Assembly (NCBI GenBank): GCA_017852075.1
Contig: JAFMLQ010000002.1
Span: 27,512 to 91,511 of the forward strand
DNA from: Flavobacteriaceae bacterium
GTDB lineage: Bacteria; Bacteroidota; Bacteroidia; Flavobacteriales; Flavobacteriaceae
DNA: 64,000 nt
Direction of reading: 5' to 3'
In this document: piece after piece, positions 26,798 to 35,760 of the stretch
Layout of the letters: each line of letters starts with the position of its first letter
Position numbering within the stretch: position 1 is the first letter of the stretch
Notes under the pieces: model-generated
Told to the model about the DNA's origin: nothing
Databases searched by the model: none
The model's input: only the letters and a program-made list of their open reading frames with translations
Made by a program: the position numbers and the translations under genes

Positions 26798-27562
26798 CTA
26801 TTTATTTCTTTTGATAATTTCACTTCCTAAGGAGAGGTAGCTTTTGGCACCTCTGCTTGAAGCGTCGTAGGTGATGATGTCTTCACCAAAACTCGGTGCT
26901 TCACTCAGCCTGATGTTTCTTTGGATAATGGTTTTGAATACCATTTTTCCAAAGTGTTTTTTTACTTCTTCTACTACTTGATTTGATAAACGAAGACGAG
27001 TGTCATACATGGTGAGTAACAGACCTTCAATATCCAGTTCTTTATTGTGAATTTTTTGGACACTTTTTATGGTATTCAAAAGTTTACCCAATCCTTCTAA
27101 AGCAAAATATTCACATTGAATGGGAATAATCACAGCATGTGCAGCAACCAAAGCGTTTAGTGTTATAAGTCCTAATGAAGGTGCACAGTCTATTAGAATA
27201 TAGTCGTATTGATTTTGAATTTCTTTCAGAGCGTTTTTTAGCCGGTATTCCCTTTCTTTAAGATCCACCAATTCAATTTCGGAGGCAACCAGATCAATGT
27301 GGGAGGGGATCAAATCTACATTGGCGCTTTTGGTCTGATGAATGGCTTCAGAAACTTTGATACTGTGATCCAAAAGTTGATAGGTGCCGTTTTTTACTTC
27401 GTTCAGTTCTACACCTAATCCAGATGTGGCATTGGCTTGTGGATCAGCATCAATCAATAGAATCTTTTTTTCTAAAATTCCTAATGCAGCTGCCAGATTG
27501 ATCGCTGTGGTGGTTTTTCCTACACCCCCTTTTTGATTTGCAATTGCTATGATTTTGCCCAT
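26798..27562 (-). CDS. parA: Chromosome partitioning ATPase ParA
   Basis: 254 aa, deviant Walker A KGGVGKTTTAINLAA at the N-terminus, Walker A' LIDADPQANATSGLG and Walker B IDCAPSLGLITLNAL. Small chromosomal ParA/Soj type without an N-terminal HTH. It works with ParB encoded just downstream. Confidence 0.97.
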   Translation of the reverse strand: MGKIIAIANQKGGVGKTTTAINLAAALGILEKKILLIDADPQANATSGLGVELNEVKNGTYQLLDHSIKVSEAIHQTKSANVDLIPSHIDLVASEIELVDLKEREYRLKNALKEIQNQYDYILIDCAPSLGLITLNALVAAHAVIIPIQCEYFALEGLGKLLNTIKSVQKIHNKELDIEGLLLTMYDTRLRLSNQVVEEVKKHFGKMVFKTIIQRNIRLSEAPSFGEDIITYDASSRGAKSYLSLGSEIIKRNK

Positions 27563-27665
27563 TGGATTGACTAATAAAAACGGTTAAAAATACAATTATT
27601 TAACTCCTTAGAAAAAGATTCTTTTATCCAATTCCAAGGTATCATATTCTGACTCCTTGGCACCA

Positions 27666-27992
27666 CTAGGGGATGTCAATGGAATCTTGAATTTCAATGA
27701 TAAAAACAGTTTCGTTATCTTTTTTGTGACCGTATTGTTCTCTGGCAAAACGTTCTAAACTGTCTCGGTTTTGTAATTGATCGATTATTTTTTGATCTGA
27801 TTTAATGACGACTTTGAGGGCCTCTTTTTCGAGTTCTAGTTTTTCGATTTCACGGTTCAGTTCCGAATGTAGGGTCCAGGAGTGGGTATCTATTAAAAGC
27901 ATCCAAAAAATAAAACCCAGCAAAATTCCCCCATAGAGATAATAGCTGCGTTTTATTGATTTTAATTTATTCCAATCCAAACCTTGTTTCAT
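27666..27992 (-). CDS. FtsB/DivIC-like septum formation initiator protein
   Basis: 108 aa: a short cytoplasmic N-terminus, one transmembrane helix (about 17-35), a heptad-rich coiled coil (ELNREIEKLELEKEALK) and a C-terminal SLERFAREQYGHKK motif typical of FtsB/DivIC. It would join the divisome at the membrane. Its start codon overlaps the stop of the cytochrome c gene (TAATG). Confidence 0.88.
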   Translation of the reverse strand: MKQGLDWNKLKSIKRSYYLYGGILLGFIFWMLLIDTHSWTLHSELNREIEKLELEKEALKVVIKSDQKIIDQLQNRDSLERFAREQYGHKKDNETVFIIEIQDSIDIP

Positions 27993-28405
27993 TAGTTTAA
28001 AGTAGATTTGGAAACTTCAGCCACTTGCTGAGGGGTTATAAATTCTTCTGATTGATTACCCCATTGGTTTAAAATGTAGTTCATAACGTCAGCAATTTCT
28101 TCATTGTCCAAACCTTGGCTCACCATTACACCATCGTAGTTTTCATCATTGACGGTAATTTCTCCTTTTAACCCATATTTGATCCCTTTAATCGATCGAT
28201 TGATATCCTCAAATAAATAATCAGAAGCCTTAAGAGGGGGGAAAACACCCGAAACGCCTTCTCCATTTGATAAATGACATTGCACACAAAAGTCTTGATA
28301 AATTTCCTGACCCGCGGCAATGCTTTCTGCCTTACTTTTTTGTGGCCGAAGTGCTATTGAAAGCAGTGACAAAAACAACAGATAAAAAGGTATCAAAATT
28401 CTCAT
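27992..28405 (-). CDS. Exported mono-heme cytochrome c
   Basis: 137 aa with a signal peptide and one heme site CVQCH (C40, C43, H44). The likely axial methionine is in YDGVMVSQG, and the domain ends with the ADVMNYILNQWG helix. This is a class I cytochrome c like those acting as electron acceptor for periplasmic dehydrogenases. Its ATG overlaps the stop of the PQQ-type sugar dehydrogenase (ATGA), so it is the natural redox partner of that enzyme. Confidence 0.9.
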   Translation of the reverse strand: MRILIPFYLLFLSLLSIALRPQKSKAESIAAGQEIYQDFCVQCHLSNGEGVSGVFPPLKASDYLFEDINRSIKGIKYGLKGEITVNDENYDGVMVSQGLDNEEIADVMNYILNQWGNQSEEFITPQQVAEVSKSTLN

Positions 28406-29535
28406 GATTCGGGAACGATTTTTACGATCCCTTTTCCTTCAACGCCCAAGTATAAATATCCATCTGGGCCTTCTACAACATTTCGTACTCTTCCAATTTT
28501 TTCTAAAACTTTTTCTCTTTTGACTACTTTGTTTCTTTTGATCACAATACGCTCCAAATATTCAAACTTTAAAGATCCTACAAACAAGTTGTCCTTCCAT
28601 TTTTTGTAAACCCCTGAGGTTGAAAATGCCATTCCGCTAGGAGCAATTGAAGGTACCCAGTAATAAAACGGTTGTTCCATATCTGGTTTGGATGTTTTGT
28701 TTGTAATTGGGGTACCACTGTAGTTGACTCCGTAGGTAATCTCTGGCCATCCGTAGTTGACCCCTTTTTTGATGATGTTGATTTCGTCCCCACCTTTTGG
28801 GCCGTGTTCGTTTTCCCAAACTTGACCTGTTTTGGGGTGGATTACCATTCCTTGTGGGTTGCGGTGTCCGTAAGAAAAAATAGCTTTTTTAGCTTCAGAA
28901 TTGTTCACAAAAGGGTTGTCTTCGGGTATAGATCCATCTAAGTTGAGACGATATATTTTCCCACCATCTCTGGTAAGATCTTGCGGATTGACATCTCTAT
29001 TTCCACGATCTCCAACTCCAAAATACACATGTCCCTCTTGGTCAAATACAATTCTGGAACCCCAGTGTTGTCCTTTTTTTGAGTTGGGAGAAGCTTTGTA
29101 AAGTAGATTGACATTACTCAATTCTGTTCCATTTAGTGTAGCATGGTATAATGCGGTGTTTCCTCCTTCTTCATTTTCTCCTGCGCTGATCCCCATGGTC
29201 ATGTAAATGACATTGTTTTTTGAAAAGTTGGGATGTAGCGCTACATCCAAAAGTCCTCCTTGACCTCTTACGTAAATATCTGGGAGCCCTTTGACGGCTG
29301 TTTTTTGTCCATCTTTGACATAGTATAGTGTCCCAGACTTTTCTGTAACCAATAATTCATTGGAGTTGATGATGGCCATGCCCCACGGTATGTCAATACC
29401 TTCGACAACTACCTCATAAGAATAGTTGGTTTCTGTCGGAGTTTCAATCATGGGGGGGTTGTCCTGAGCGCAACCCAATTGAATGGTTAGTGAGAATGCA
29501 AAAATTAAAGTAAGATTTTTCATGGATAGGAACAT
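28402..29535 (-). CDS. Soluble PQQ-dependent sugar dehydrogenase (GSDH/Asd family) lipoprotein
   Basis: 377 aa with a lipoprotein signal (lipobox QLGC near residue 23); a second ATG four codons in is equally possible. The beta-propeller family motifs are ALHPNFSKNNVIYM, GVGDRGNRDVNPQ, GKIYRLNLDGSIP, SYGHRNPQGM and WENEHGPKGGDEIN, as in soluble PQQ glucose dehydrogenase and its homologues. It should oxidise an aldose in the envelope and pass electrons to the cytochrome encoded next. The exact sugar is unknown, and PQQ synthesis genes are not in this window. Confidence 0.9.
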   Translation of the reverse strand: MFLSMKNLTLIFAFSLTIQLGCAQDNPPMIETPTETNYSYEVVVEGIDIPWGMAIINSNELLVTEKSGTLYYVKDGQKTAVKGLPDIYVRGQGGLLDVALHPNFSKNNVIYMTMGISAGENEEGGNTALYHATLNGTELSNVNLLYKASPNSKKGQHWGSRIVFDQEGHVYFGVGDRGNRDVNPQDLTRDGGKIYRLNLDGSIPEDNPFVNNSEAKKAIFSYGHRNPQGMVIHPKTGQVWENEHGPKGGDEINIIKKGVNYGWPEITYGVNYSGTPITNKTSKPDMEQPFYYWVPSIAPSGMAFSTSGVYKKWKDNLFVGSLKFEYLERIVIKRNKVVKREKVLEKIGRVRNVVEGPDGYLYLGVEGKGIVKIVPES

Positions 29536-29637
29536 TTGTTTTTAATGTAAAATTTTCACTAACATAATAAATTTAAAATATAAAAATAGAGAAAGCCGAT
29601 CTTTTGTTTTAAAGCTAAGCTATTGGTGTATTTGGAA

Positions 29638-32076
29638 TTACATGTGCAATTCAATTCTCATTTTTTCACCCGGTATTCTTGTTTCTATTTTTAAACTCGC
29701 TTCATTGGTAGAATTGTCAAAACGGCAATTGATACTAATGTTGTTGTCACCAGTTATAGTTTGGATAGCGGTAGATTCCATTTTGATTGTTTTAATTTGT
29801 TGCCAATTTGAGTTGTACACAACGGCTTCTTTGTCTCCTGTATACTTTAAAATCTGACCTTTCTTTAGGGATATTGGTAACTTAATTTCTTTATAGTTAT
29901 TGAGTTCAAGTGTTATTTCACTGACATCTGTATTTATTGCGCTTAACACAAAGTGTAATGCTTGTGATTTTTCTGGATTATTAAATATAAAATTCGAATT
30001 TAGGGGCTCTCCAGGTTGTCTTACTTTTTTATTATGAGTAAAGATATTGGAGTGTATTTCCCACCAATTCCAAACCTTTTCTTCTACTTTTTCAATAGAA
30101 AATTCTTTAGAATTGTCACGCATGATTTCTTTCTGAGCTTCACTAAAACTATTTGAAATTCTTAACTTTTCCCAATCTCCGATCAATTCCAAAATCTGAT
30201 CTGATTTTTTGTTTTGACTAATGCTTTTAGGATCCGCAACAAGGGCATATCCTGCGCTGTAACCTGCCGAGCGGGCAAGCAACCACTCAATATCTTCCAC
30301 ACTAGTGTTTGGAGTCATACGAAACCACCCCAGCATACCAGGCATATAGTTCCTTTGAAAGTAGGCTTGATTGTTAAATCGATACTCAGTTTGACTTTCT
30401 CTAAACCCTGCATACCAAGGCTCACCCCAATTCATTCTTGAATAAATATGCCAGAAAAAATGAGTAGTACGACTAGCATCAATGATGAGATGTTCTTTTA
30501 GTTCGGGTGTCAGGGTATTGTACCAGGTGTAAGGCATTAAAGACTCTCCGTATGTGCCTAGGCCTGTAGATCGGTTGCCTTCCAAGCCATCGAATGAAAT
30601 TTGACGCATTCCTGTTTGGTTGTACAATTCTGCCAAGCGTTCTGACATTTCTATTGTAAGCTCGGCATTAGTTAAAAACACCTTATATGAATGGTCTAGG
30701 AGTTTTGAAATCTCTTGTTCTTTGTTGTGTGAACTAGGAGTGGTGTTGAATGCACCACGTTGACAATCCAATAAGCGCCAGGGTGCTTTGTCAGAAACCC
30801 TGCTGTAGCGAATCAATTCGTCTCCAATCATTACTGTTTTTAAGTTGTTGTTTTCTATAGCATTAAAAAAATCTGGTGCTGCTATAGGGATTTCAATTGC
30901 TTTGGAGTCAATTGCTTCCGTGATTACAGTACTTCCTGCTTTGGCAAGTCTTTGGTCAGGAATAGGAGTGACATACGGATCGTTTGTAGTGATAAAATTC
31001 GACAAACAATGCGTTCCTAACTTAACGCCTTGTAGTTCGGCTTTGTCAACACAGTTTTTCAACCCTTGAATCCCATTAGGAAATTCTTGTTTATTCAAGC
31101 CAAAATGTCCCCAACTTTCAAAAGTATCGCCATAGTGATATAAGTATTTTAGACCTGCTTTTTTTGTCAATGCAATGGCTTGGTCAATGGTTTTTTCTGT
31201 GAACGAAGTGATTAGATAGGCGGCATTGGCTTGAGGGGAAATTTTACCCCATTCGCCTTCAATAATGGGGTGGGGAAGTCCTTCATCAAGTTCTATTTTT
31301 CCAATATATTCCAATGCGTTTTGAACTGGAGCTCCAAAAAGTGCAATTTTAGAACCAATAACGCCACCGTCATCATAGGCAGGAGCAATTATTTTTTCTA
31401 GTTTGAAATCACTGATAAGGCGATCGGTTGTTCGGTTTCGGGAATACGCCTGAAGACTGCTTCCAAATTTTGTTGGTTTGGCAGCCTCCACCCGATATAG
31501 TACACTTCCGTCAGATTGGGGATGCATGTCTTTTAAATTTCCTTCTCTAAAAATATCAAAAGCAGGCATACGGTCACTTTCGTTCCAAGGATACCCTCCA
31601 AGTGTTTTGATGTTTAGTGATTGAATTCCTATAGCAAAACTGTCATCGCGAACAACACCTACGGTTTCCCCAATGGTTTTGTAAATTTCTGTTTGATAAG
31701 GTCCCCATTGAATCAAATCAATTTGATCATTGGAGGTAAGTGAACGTAACTCAAAGCTAACGTGAGTTTCTTTTTCAAGCACATCAATGAGAGCAATGTG
31801 ATTGTTTTCGAATTGAATTTCCAATTGTCCTGAACTAAAGTTTGCTTTTTCTGCAAAGAGCCATTTTCCTTTAGACCGCAAAGAGAGTAATGGACTTATA
31901 GTATCTAGAGCGAGATGGTTTTTTCCTGTTTTTACTTCCAGAAGTTCATTGACGAATCCTTTATTATCTATGCTGATTTTAAATTCTGAGGTCTGAAAGC
32001 TAGCAACTGTAGGATTTTTGGTGCACGATGCTGTTAAGAGAAGGTAAGTAAAAAGGAGAAATAGCGATTTTTTCAT
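29638..32076 (-). CDS. Large lipoprotein resembling a TIM-barrel glycoside hydrolase
   Basis: 812 aa with a lipoprotein signal (LLLTASC, Cys18). An N-terminal beta-rich region (about 30-275) is followed by what looks like a TIM barrel (about 275-600) with pieces such as GLKYLYHYGDTFESWGHFG, GVKLGTHCLSN and MRQISFDGLEGN, the last a likely barrel-strand acid. A beta-sandwich-like C-terminus follows. This is the layout of exported polysaccharide-degrading enzymes, but I do not recognise the GH family. It stands alone between the sugar dehydrogenase transcript and the tRNA pair, with 100 bp gaps on either side. Confidence 0.7.
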   Translation of the reverse strand: MKKSLFLLFTYLLLTASCTKNPTVASFQTSEFKISIDNKGFVNELLEVKTGKNHLALDTISPLLSLRSKGKWLFAEKANFSSGQLEIQFENNHIALIDVLEKETHVSFELRSLTSNDQIDLIQWGPYQTEIYKTIGETVGVVRDDSFAIGIQSLNIKTLGGYPWNESDRMPAFDIFREGNLKDMHPQSDGSVLYRVEAAKPTKFGSSLQAYSRNRTTDRLISDFKLEKIIAPAYDDGGVIGSKIALFGAPVQNALEYIGKIELDEGLPHPIIEGEWGKISPQANAAYLITSFTEKTIDQAIALTKKAGLKYLYHYGDTFESWGHFGLNKQEFPNGIQGLKNCVDKAELQGVKLGTHCLSNFITTNDPYVTPIPDQRLAKAGSTVITEAIDSKAIEIPIAAPDFFNAIENNNLKTVMIGDELIRYSRVSDKAPWRLLDCQRGAFNTTPSSHNKEQEISKLLDHSYKVFLTNAELTIEMSERLAELYNQTGMRQISFDGLEGNRSTGLGTYGESLMPYTWYNTLTPELKEHLIIDASRTTHFFWHIYSRMNWGEPWYAGFRESQTEYRFNNQAYFQRNYMPGMLGWFRMTPNTSVEDIEWLLARSAGYSAGYALVADPKSISQNKKSDQILELIGDWEKLRISNSFSEAQKEIMRDNSKEFSIEKVEEKVWNWWEIHSNIFTHNKKVRQPGEPLNSNFIFNNPEKSQALHFVLSAINTDVSEITLELNNYKEIKLPISLKKGQILKYTGDKEAVVYNSNWQQIKTIKMESTAIQTITGDNNISINCRFDNSTNEASLKIETRIPGEKMRIELHM

Positions 32077-32230
32077 CCTTAAATTTAAAATTTTTTGACA
32101 AAAGTGAATCTTTTTATAGGAGCAAATCTAACTGAGCTAGGTGTTTTAATTGGAATTTTCTTATTTGGTGCTAAAATCAGGAGATTCAATGCTTGGGAAA
32201 CACGTTTCGAAAATTTAGCAAAAGCTTTTA

Positions 32231-32248
32231 GGGAGTGTAGACACTCCC
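32231..32248 (-). terminator. Perfect hairpin downstream of the tRNA-Pro pair
   Basis: GGGAGTGT-AG-ACACTCCC is a perfect inverted repeat 22 bp past the end of the second tRNA in its direction of transcription, next to a small palindrome (AAAAGCTTTT). There is no strong T-run on the downstream side, so it may be a processing signal rather than a classical terminator. The rest of the 194 bp gap from 32077 shows nothing else. Confidence 0.4.
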
Positions 32249-32267
32249 AAAAACAATGCTCTAAATT

Positions 32268-32344
<77 letters not shown>

Positions 32345-32364
32345 AATAAACTGGGTACTTTTTG

Positions 32365-32439
32365 TCGGGGTGGCAGGATTCGAACCTGCGACCTCCTGCT
32401 CCCAAAGCAGGCGCGATGACCGGGCTACGCTACACCCCG
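32365..32439 (-). tRNA. tRNA-Pro (anticodon UGG)
   Basis: Acceptor stem CGGGGTG/CACCCCG, D-arm with AGCCCGGTCAT, anticodon stem CCTGC/GCAGG with loop TTTGGGA (anticodon TGG), and T-arm GGTTCGAATCC. It lies 20 bp before the GGG proline tRNA on the same strand and is probably processed from a shared transcript. Confidence 0.96.
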
Positions 32440-32506
32440 AAAAAGTGTGCGCAAATATAACATTTAATCGATTTACTACAAACCTCAAGCGGCCTTTCTT
32501 GAAATT

Positions 32507-34165
32507 TTATTGGGTTTTAATTTTAATCCCCTGAGAATCTATACTAAGTCTGAGTTTGTCTTCTCCTTCTTTTGATTTGTAATTCAGGCTGAATTCTCTT
32601 TGGTCGTCTTTACAGTTGAGACACTCCAACACTTCACTTCCCATAATCCATAGTCTCCCCGCAGTATCGTGACTTCGTAATTTTTGATCATTTTTCACAG
32701 GAAAAGACAAGACTTCTCTAAGGTTTTCATCTAAATTTAAAACTTGCCCTTCTTTAACATTAAGCCTTAGTTGTACGGATTGATTTTGAAAACGTGATGA
32801 AGTGACTACTTTCCAAATGGGATCCAAAACAAGTTGATTTTCTTTTTGCTGCCAGTCATATATGATTTCTTTGGCATGATTTTGGGCTTTTTTCATATTT
32901 GAGCCATCTGCCTCATATTTGATTTCCAAATAGGAAGCGGGTGTCTTGCTTTTGAGAATGTTCAATTCAAAATTCTCCCCAATCCACCAATGCTCTCCAG
33001 ACTCGTCCGTTAATATTTCTGAACGATCATATTCCCAAAATGATTCTTGAGCAGCGATTGCATTTTCTTTTAGGGATACGAAAAGAGTGTCCGATTCAGA
33101 GAGGTTTAATTCGTATTTTTCTGTTTTGGTAGCAGAAACGCTATGACTGCGTAATTCGTTGACTCCAAACAGAAGTAGGCTAATTAATGCTAAAAACCAG
33201 ACTCCCAAAAGCACAAATCGACTTACGGTACCAAAAGTGGAGCCTGTTCGATTTAAAAATCGCAATCCAAGAGAAAATAAAAAGAGAAAAGGAATGAAAA
33301 TGAGGAGAAATAAAGCAGTGATGAGTAATAGACTTGGGAAGAGGTTGAAGTCAAAAAAGTTGAAATAAAAATTTAGAGGCCATTCAAGTGTACCAAAAAT
33401 CAAAAATATGACTAGACCTATAAGTAACCCGAAAATACCACAAGTGGAGATAATCACTAAAATAACTCCTATTATTTTAACGATCAGTCTTGGAATCAGG
33501 CTTAGAACCCTTTCTAAAAAACCGAAAAAAGTCATAGATTTTTTTTTTAACGAAGTTTTTACTTCTTCATAATCGATGTCTTTAATTTTTGAAGAAACAC
33601 CTTCAAATTCTTCTCGAATTTTTTTTTCAATATTGGCAATGTTTATGGGCTCACCTTTCATGCTAAGTTTGTCTGCGGTACTTTTAGCTTCTGGAATTAG
33701 CATCCATAAAATAAGGTATAAAACCGTAATTGTTCCTACAGAAAAAAGCCCAAAAACAAGCCATAAAAGACGTACCCATGTGGTGTCAATTCCAAAATAA
33801 TATCCCAACCCCGAAGCTACTCCACCGATGTATTTGTCGTCGGTATCGCGAAATAATTTTTTTCGTGCAGTTTGGGTTTGAGGTTCGTCCTCCAGATCTT
33901 CTTCCGAAACAAAGTCATTGGGTTCCCCCAGAATTTTAATTACCTCTTGAACATCGTCCATATTAATCACATAATCTGGATTCTTTTTGTGTTCTTGAAA
34001 CAATTCTGCAATCCGAACTTCTACATCTCGCAGAATTTCCTCTTTCCCCTGAGATTTGGCAAAGGCTTTTTCAAGTTTGTTTAAATACGATTTAAGTAAT
34101 TCATAGGCATTTTCATCAATATGAAAAAAGGTACTTGCAAGGTTAATATTTATCGTTTTATTCAT
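32507..34165 (-). CDS. PspC-domain membrane protein, 552 aa
   Basis: An N-terminal helical region (about 1-100) is followed by the PspC domain (about 105-165: LFRDTDDKYIGGVASGLGYYF, then WVRLLWLVFGLFSVGT). Three or more further membrane helices follow (about 230-345), and a C-terminal extracytoplasmic beta-rich domain from about 360. PspC proteins sense envelope stress in other bacteria. The large C-terminal domain is typical of the Bacteroidota form. The PadR gene lies 4 bp upstream, so the pair forms one transcript and PadR probably controls it. Confidence 0.88.
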   Translation of the reverse strand: MNKTININLASTFFHIDENAYELLKSYLNKLEKAFAKSQGKEEILRDVEVRIAELFQEHKKNPDYVINMDDVQEVIKILGEPNDFVSEEDLEDEPQTQTARKKLFRDTDDKYIGGVASGLGYYFGIDTTWVRLLWLVFGLFSVGTITVLYLILWMLIPEAKSTADKLSMKGEPINIANIEKKIREEFEGVSSKIKDIDYEEVKTSLKKKSMTFFGFLERVLSLIPRLIVKIIGVILVIISTCGIFGLLIGLVIFLIFGTLEWPLNFYFNFFDFNLFPSLLLITALFLLIFIPFLFLFSLGLRFLNRTGSTFGTVSRFVLLGVWFLALISLLLFGVNELRSHSVSATKTEKYELNLSESDTLFVSLKENAIAAQESFWEYDRSEILTDESGEHWWIGENFELNILKSKTPASYLEIKYEADGSNMKKAQNHAKEIIYDWQQKENQLVLDPIWKVVTSSRFQNQSVQLRLNVKEGQVLNLDENLREVLSFPVKNDQKLRSHDTAGRLWIMGSEVLECLNCKDDQREFSLNYKSKEGEDKLRLSIDSQGIKIKTQ

Positions 34166-34169
34166 CTAA

Positions 34170-34499
34170 TTATTTTTTTGAGACAATGGTTTTTACAGCT
34201 TTATTTAAGTCATTCCAAGCGTTTTGAAGTTCTGCCAAAAATGCTTCTCCTTCCTTGGTGATTGAATAGTATTTTCTAGGAGGTCCAGATGTGGATTCCT
34301 CCCAACGGTATTGTAATAAGTTTGCGTTCTTCAGTCGGGTTAAGAGTGGATAAACAGTTCCTTCAACCACCAACATTTTTCCCTTTTTCAATGCTTCAAG
34401 AATTTCAGAGGTGTATAAATCATCTCCTGAGATCAAAGAAAGAATACAAAATTCTAAAACTCCTTTTCGCATTTGTGCGGTTGTATTTTCAATTTTCAT
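34170..34499 (-). CDS. PadR-family transcriptional regulator
   Basis: About 109 aa from the ATG at 34499; an upstream in-frame ATG would add six residues and place the start inside the operator-like repeat region. Winged helix with LSGDDLYTSEILEALKKG-type helices, then EGTVYPLLTRLKNANLLQYRWEESTSGPPRKYYSITKEG, the typical PadR wing. PadR proteins dimerise and repress by binding near their own promoter. Here two identical 11-bp repeats flank the predicted -7 box upstream, which fits autoregulation of the padR-pspC transcript. Confidence 0.93.
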   Translation of the reverse strand: MKIENTTAQMRKGVLEFCILSLISGDDLYTSEILEALKKGKMLVVEGTVYPLLTRLKNANLLQYRWEESTSGPPRKYYSITKEGEAFLAELQNAWNDLNKAVKTIVSKK

Positions 34500-34507
34500 A
34501 AGCGAGT

Positions 34508-34552
34508 AACTATGCAATGCAAATATATAAACAAAAAATAGAACTATGCAAT
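34508..34552 (-). promoter_or_regulatory. padR promoter flanked by two copies of AACTATGCAAT
   Basis: The 11-mer AACTATGCAAT occurs at 34508-34518 and again at 34542-34552, 34 bp apart in the same orientation. Between them the minus strand reads TATATTTG (34520-34527), a perfect -7 box. The TTG at -33 (spacer 21 bp) lies inside the distal copy. The proximal copy covers the likely transcription start. This is a plausible operator for the PadR encoded just downstream. Confidence 0.6.
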
Positions 34553-34641
34553 ACCTAGTACTATTTTATTTTTTTAACATTTCTCCAACATATTCAGTTC
34601 TTGATTGTGCTTACTTTAGGATTCTATTTTAAATCAAAAGC

Positions 34642-34830
34642 ATGTCGAAAAACCTTAAATATTATCAGCAAATACTTCAAAAAGTAAGTTTTGATAGGCA
34701 CCTTTTTTCAAAGGAACTGAAAAAGGCGTATGCTTTTTTAACTCCCAAAGATCGGGATCTATTGAGAAGTTGGGTTGCTGATTATGTGGAACATCGTTCT
34801 GATTTACAGTCCGTAGTTTTTTCTCTGTAA
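34642..34830 (+). CDS. Small hypothetical protein, 62 aa
   Basis: A short, lysine- and leucine-rich, probably helical protein with no signal or membrane segment. It starts with MSKNLKYYQQ and contains FSKELKKAYAFLTPKDRDLL. A near-promoter (TACTTTAG, one mismatch to TAnnTTTG) and a TTG lie upstream. It converges with oxyR, the stop codons lying 3 bp apart. The codon use looks like its neighbours, so I take it as a real gene. Function unknown. Confidence 0.55.
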   Translation: MSKNLKYYQQILQKVSFDRHLFSKELKKAYAFLTPKDRDLLRSWVADYVEHRSDLQSVVFSL

Positions 34831-34833
34831 GGT

Positions 34834-35760
34834 TTATTTGGGTGAGATTAACTGAATGTTTTCAAATTTAATAGCACCTCTCACAATCCCTTCAATGGAC
34901 TGGGACAGTGCTTCAATAATGGGGTATTTTAATTGACTTTTGCTCGAGACTAAACTGATTTCTCTTGCAGGCGCAGGGCTTTCAAAACTTCTCAACTTTT
35001 TCTTGTTTTCGTTTGAAAGGTTCCGGGTCTGTAAATAGGGGAGGATGGTCATCCATGGGCCTTCATTTGCCAATTGAATTAAAGTTTCAAAACTACCACT
35101 CTTTAGGCTGAATGATTTAGAAATATTTGGAGTTTTACACAATTTTAATACGTGATTTCTGAAACAATGACCATCTTCTAGCACCAATACTTCTAAATTT
35201 TCGACATCCTCTGGAGTTATTTTTTCAAGCTTAGACAAGGGGTGTGAGTTGGGGATGTAGCCATAGAAGGGTTCGTAATACAACGGCTTTTCAATAATCT
35301 TGGGATTTTCTAATGGGGTAGCTAAGATCCCTGCATCCAGCTTGCCTTCTATGATTCTATTGACGATAGAGGCTGTCGTTAAATCTTCTATTTTTAAATT
35401 GACTCCAGGGTATTTTTTTATGAAAGTTTGAAGAAACAATGGAAGTAAGGTAGGCATGACCGTAGGTATTATTCCTAAGGTAAAATCTCCTTTCACCTCT
35501 CCTTTTTCCGTAGCTACGACATCTTGCATGCGTTTGGCCTCCTCTACGATTATTCGGGCTTGAGTAAGAATTTTCTTACCCACAGGGGTCATGGCTATCG
35601 GTTTGGTGTTTCGGTTGAATAGTTTTACCCCTAGCTCATCTTCCAATTTCTGAACTTGCATACTCAGTGTGGGTTGAGTAACAAAGCATTTTTCAGCTGC
35701 TAAAGTAAAATTGCCCTCATCGGCTACAGCTAAGGTGTAAGTAAGTTGAGTTAAAGTCAT
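34834..35760 (-). CDS. oxyR: LysR-family peroxide sensor OxyR
   Basis: 308 aa with the LysR helix-turn-helix (NFTLAAEKCFVTQPTLSMQV) and a two-lobed effector domain. The redox motif VLVLEDGHCFRNHVLKLC places two cysteines at 199 and 208, the same positions and spacing as Cys199 and Cys208 in E. coli OxyR, so disulfide switching is predicted. It stands as a single gene with a 107 bp AT-rich region upstream. The Cu/Zn superoxide dismutase encoded 3 kb away could be part of the same stress response, though that is inference. Confidence 0.92.
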   Translation of the reverse strand: MTLTQLTYTLAVADEGNFTLAAEKCFVTQPTLSMQVQKLEDELGVKLFNRNTKPIAMTPVGKKILTQARIIVEEAKRMQDVVATEKGEVKGDFTLGIIPTVMPTLLPLFLQTFIKKYPGVNLKIEDLTTASIVNRIIEGKLDAGILATPLENPKIIEKPLYYEPFYGYIPNSHPLSKLEKITPEDVENLEVLVLEDGHCFRNHVLKLCKTPNISKSFSLKSGSFETLIQLANEGPWMTILPYLQTRNLSNENKKKLRSFESPAPAREISLVSSKSQLKYPIIEALSQSIEGIVRGAIKFENIQLISPK

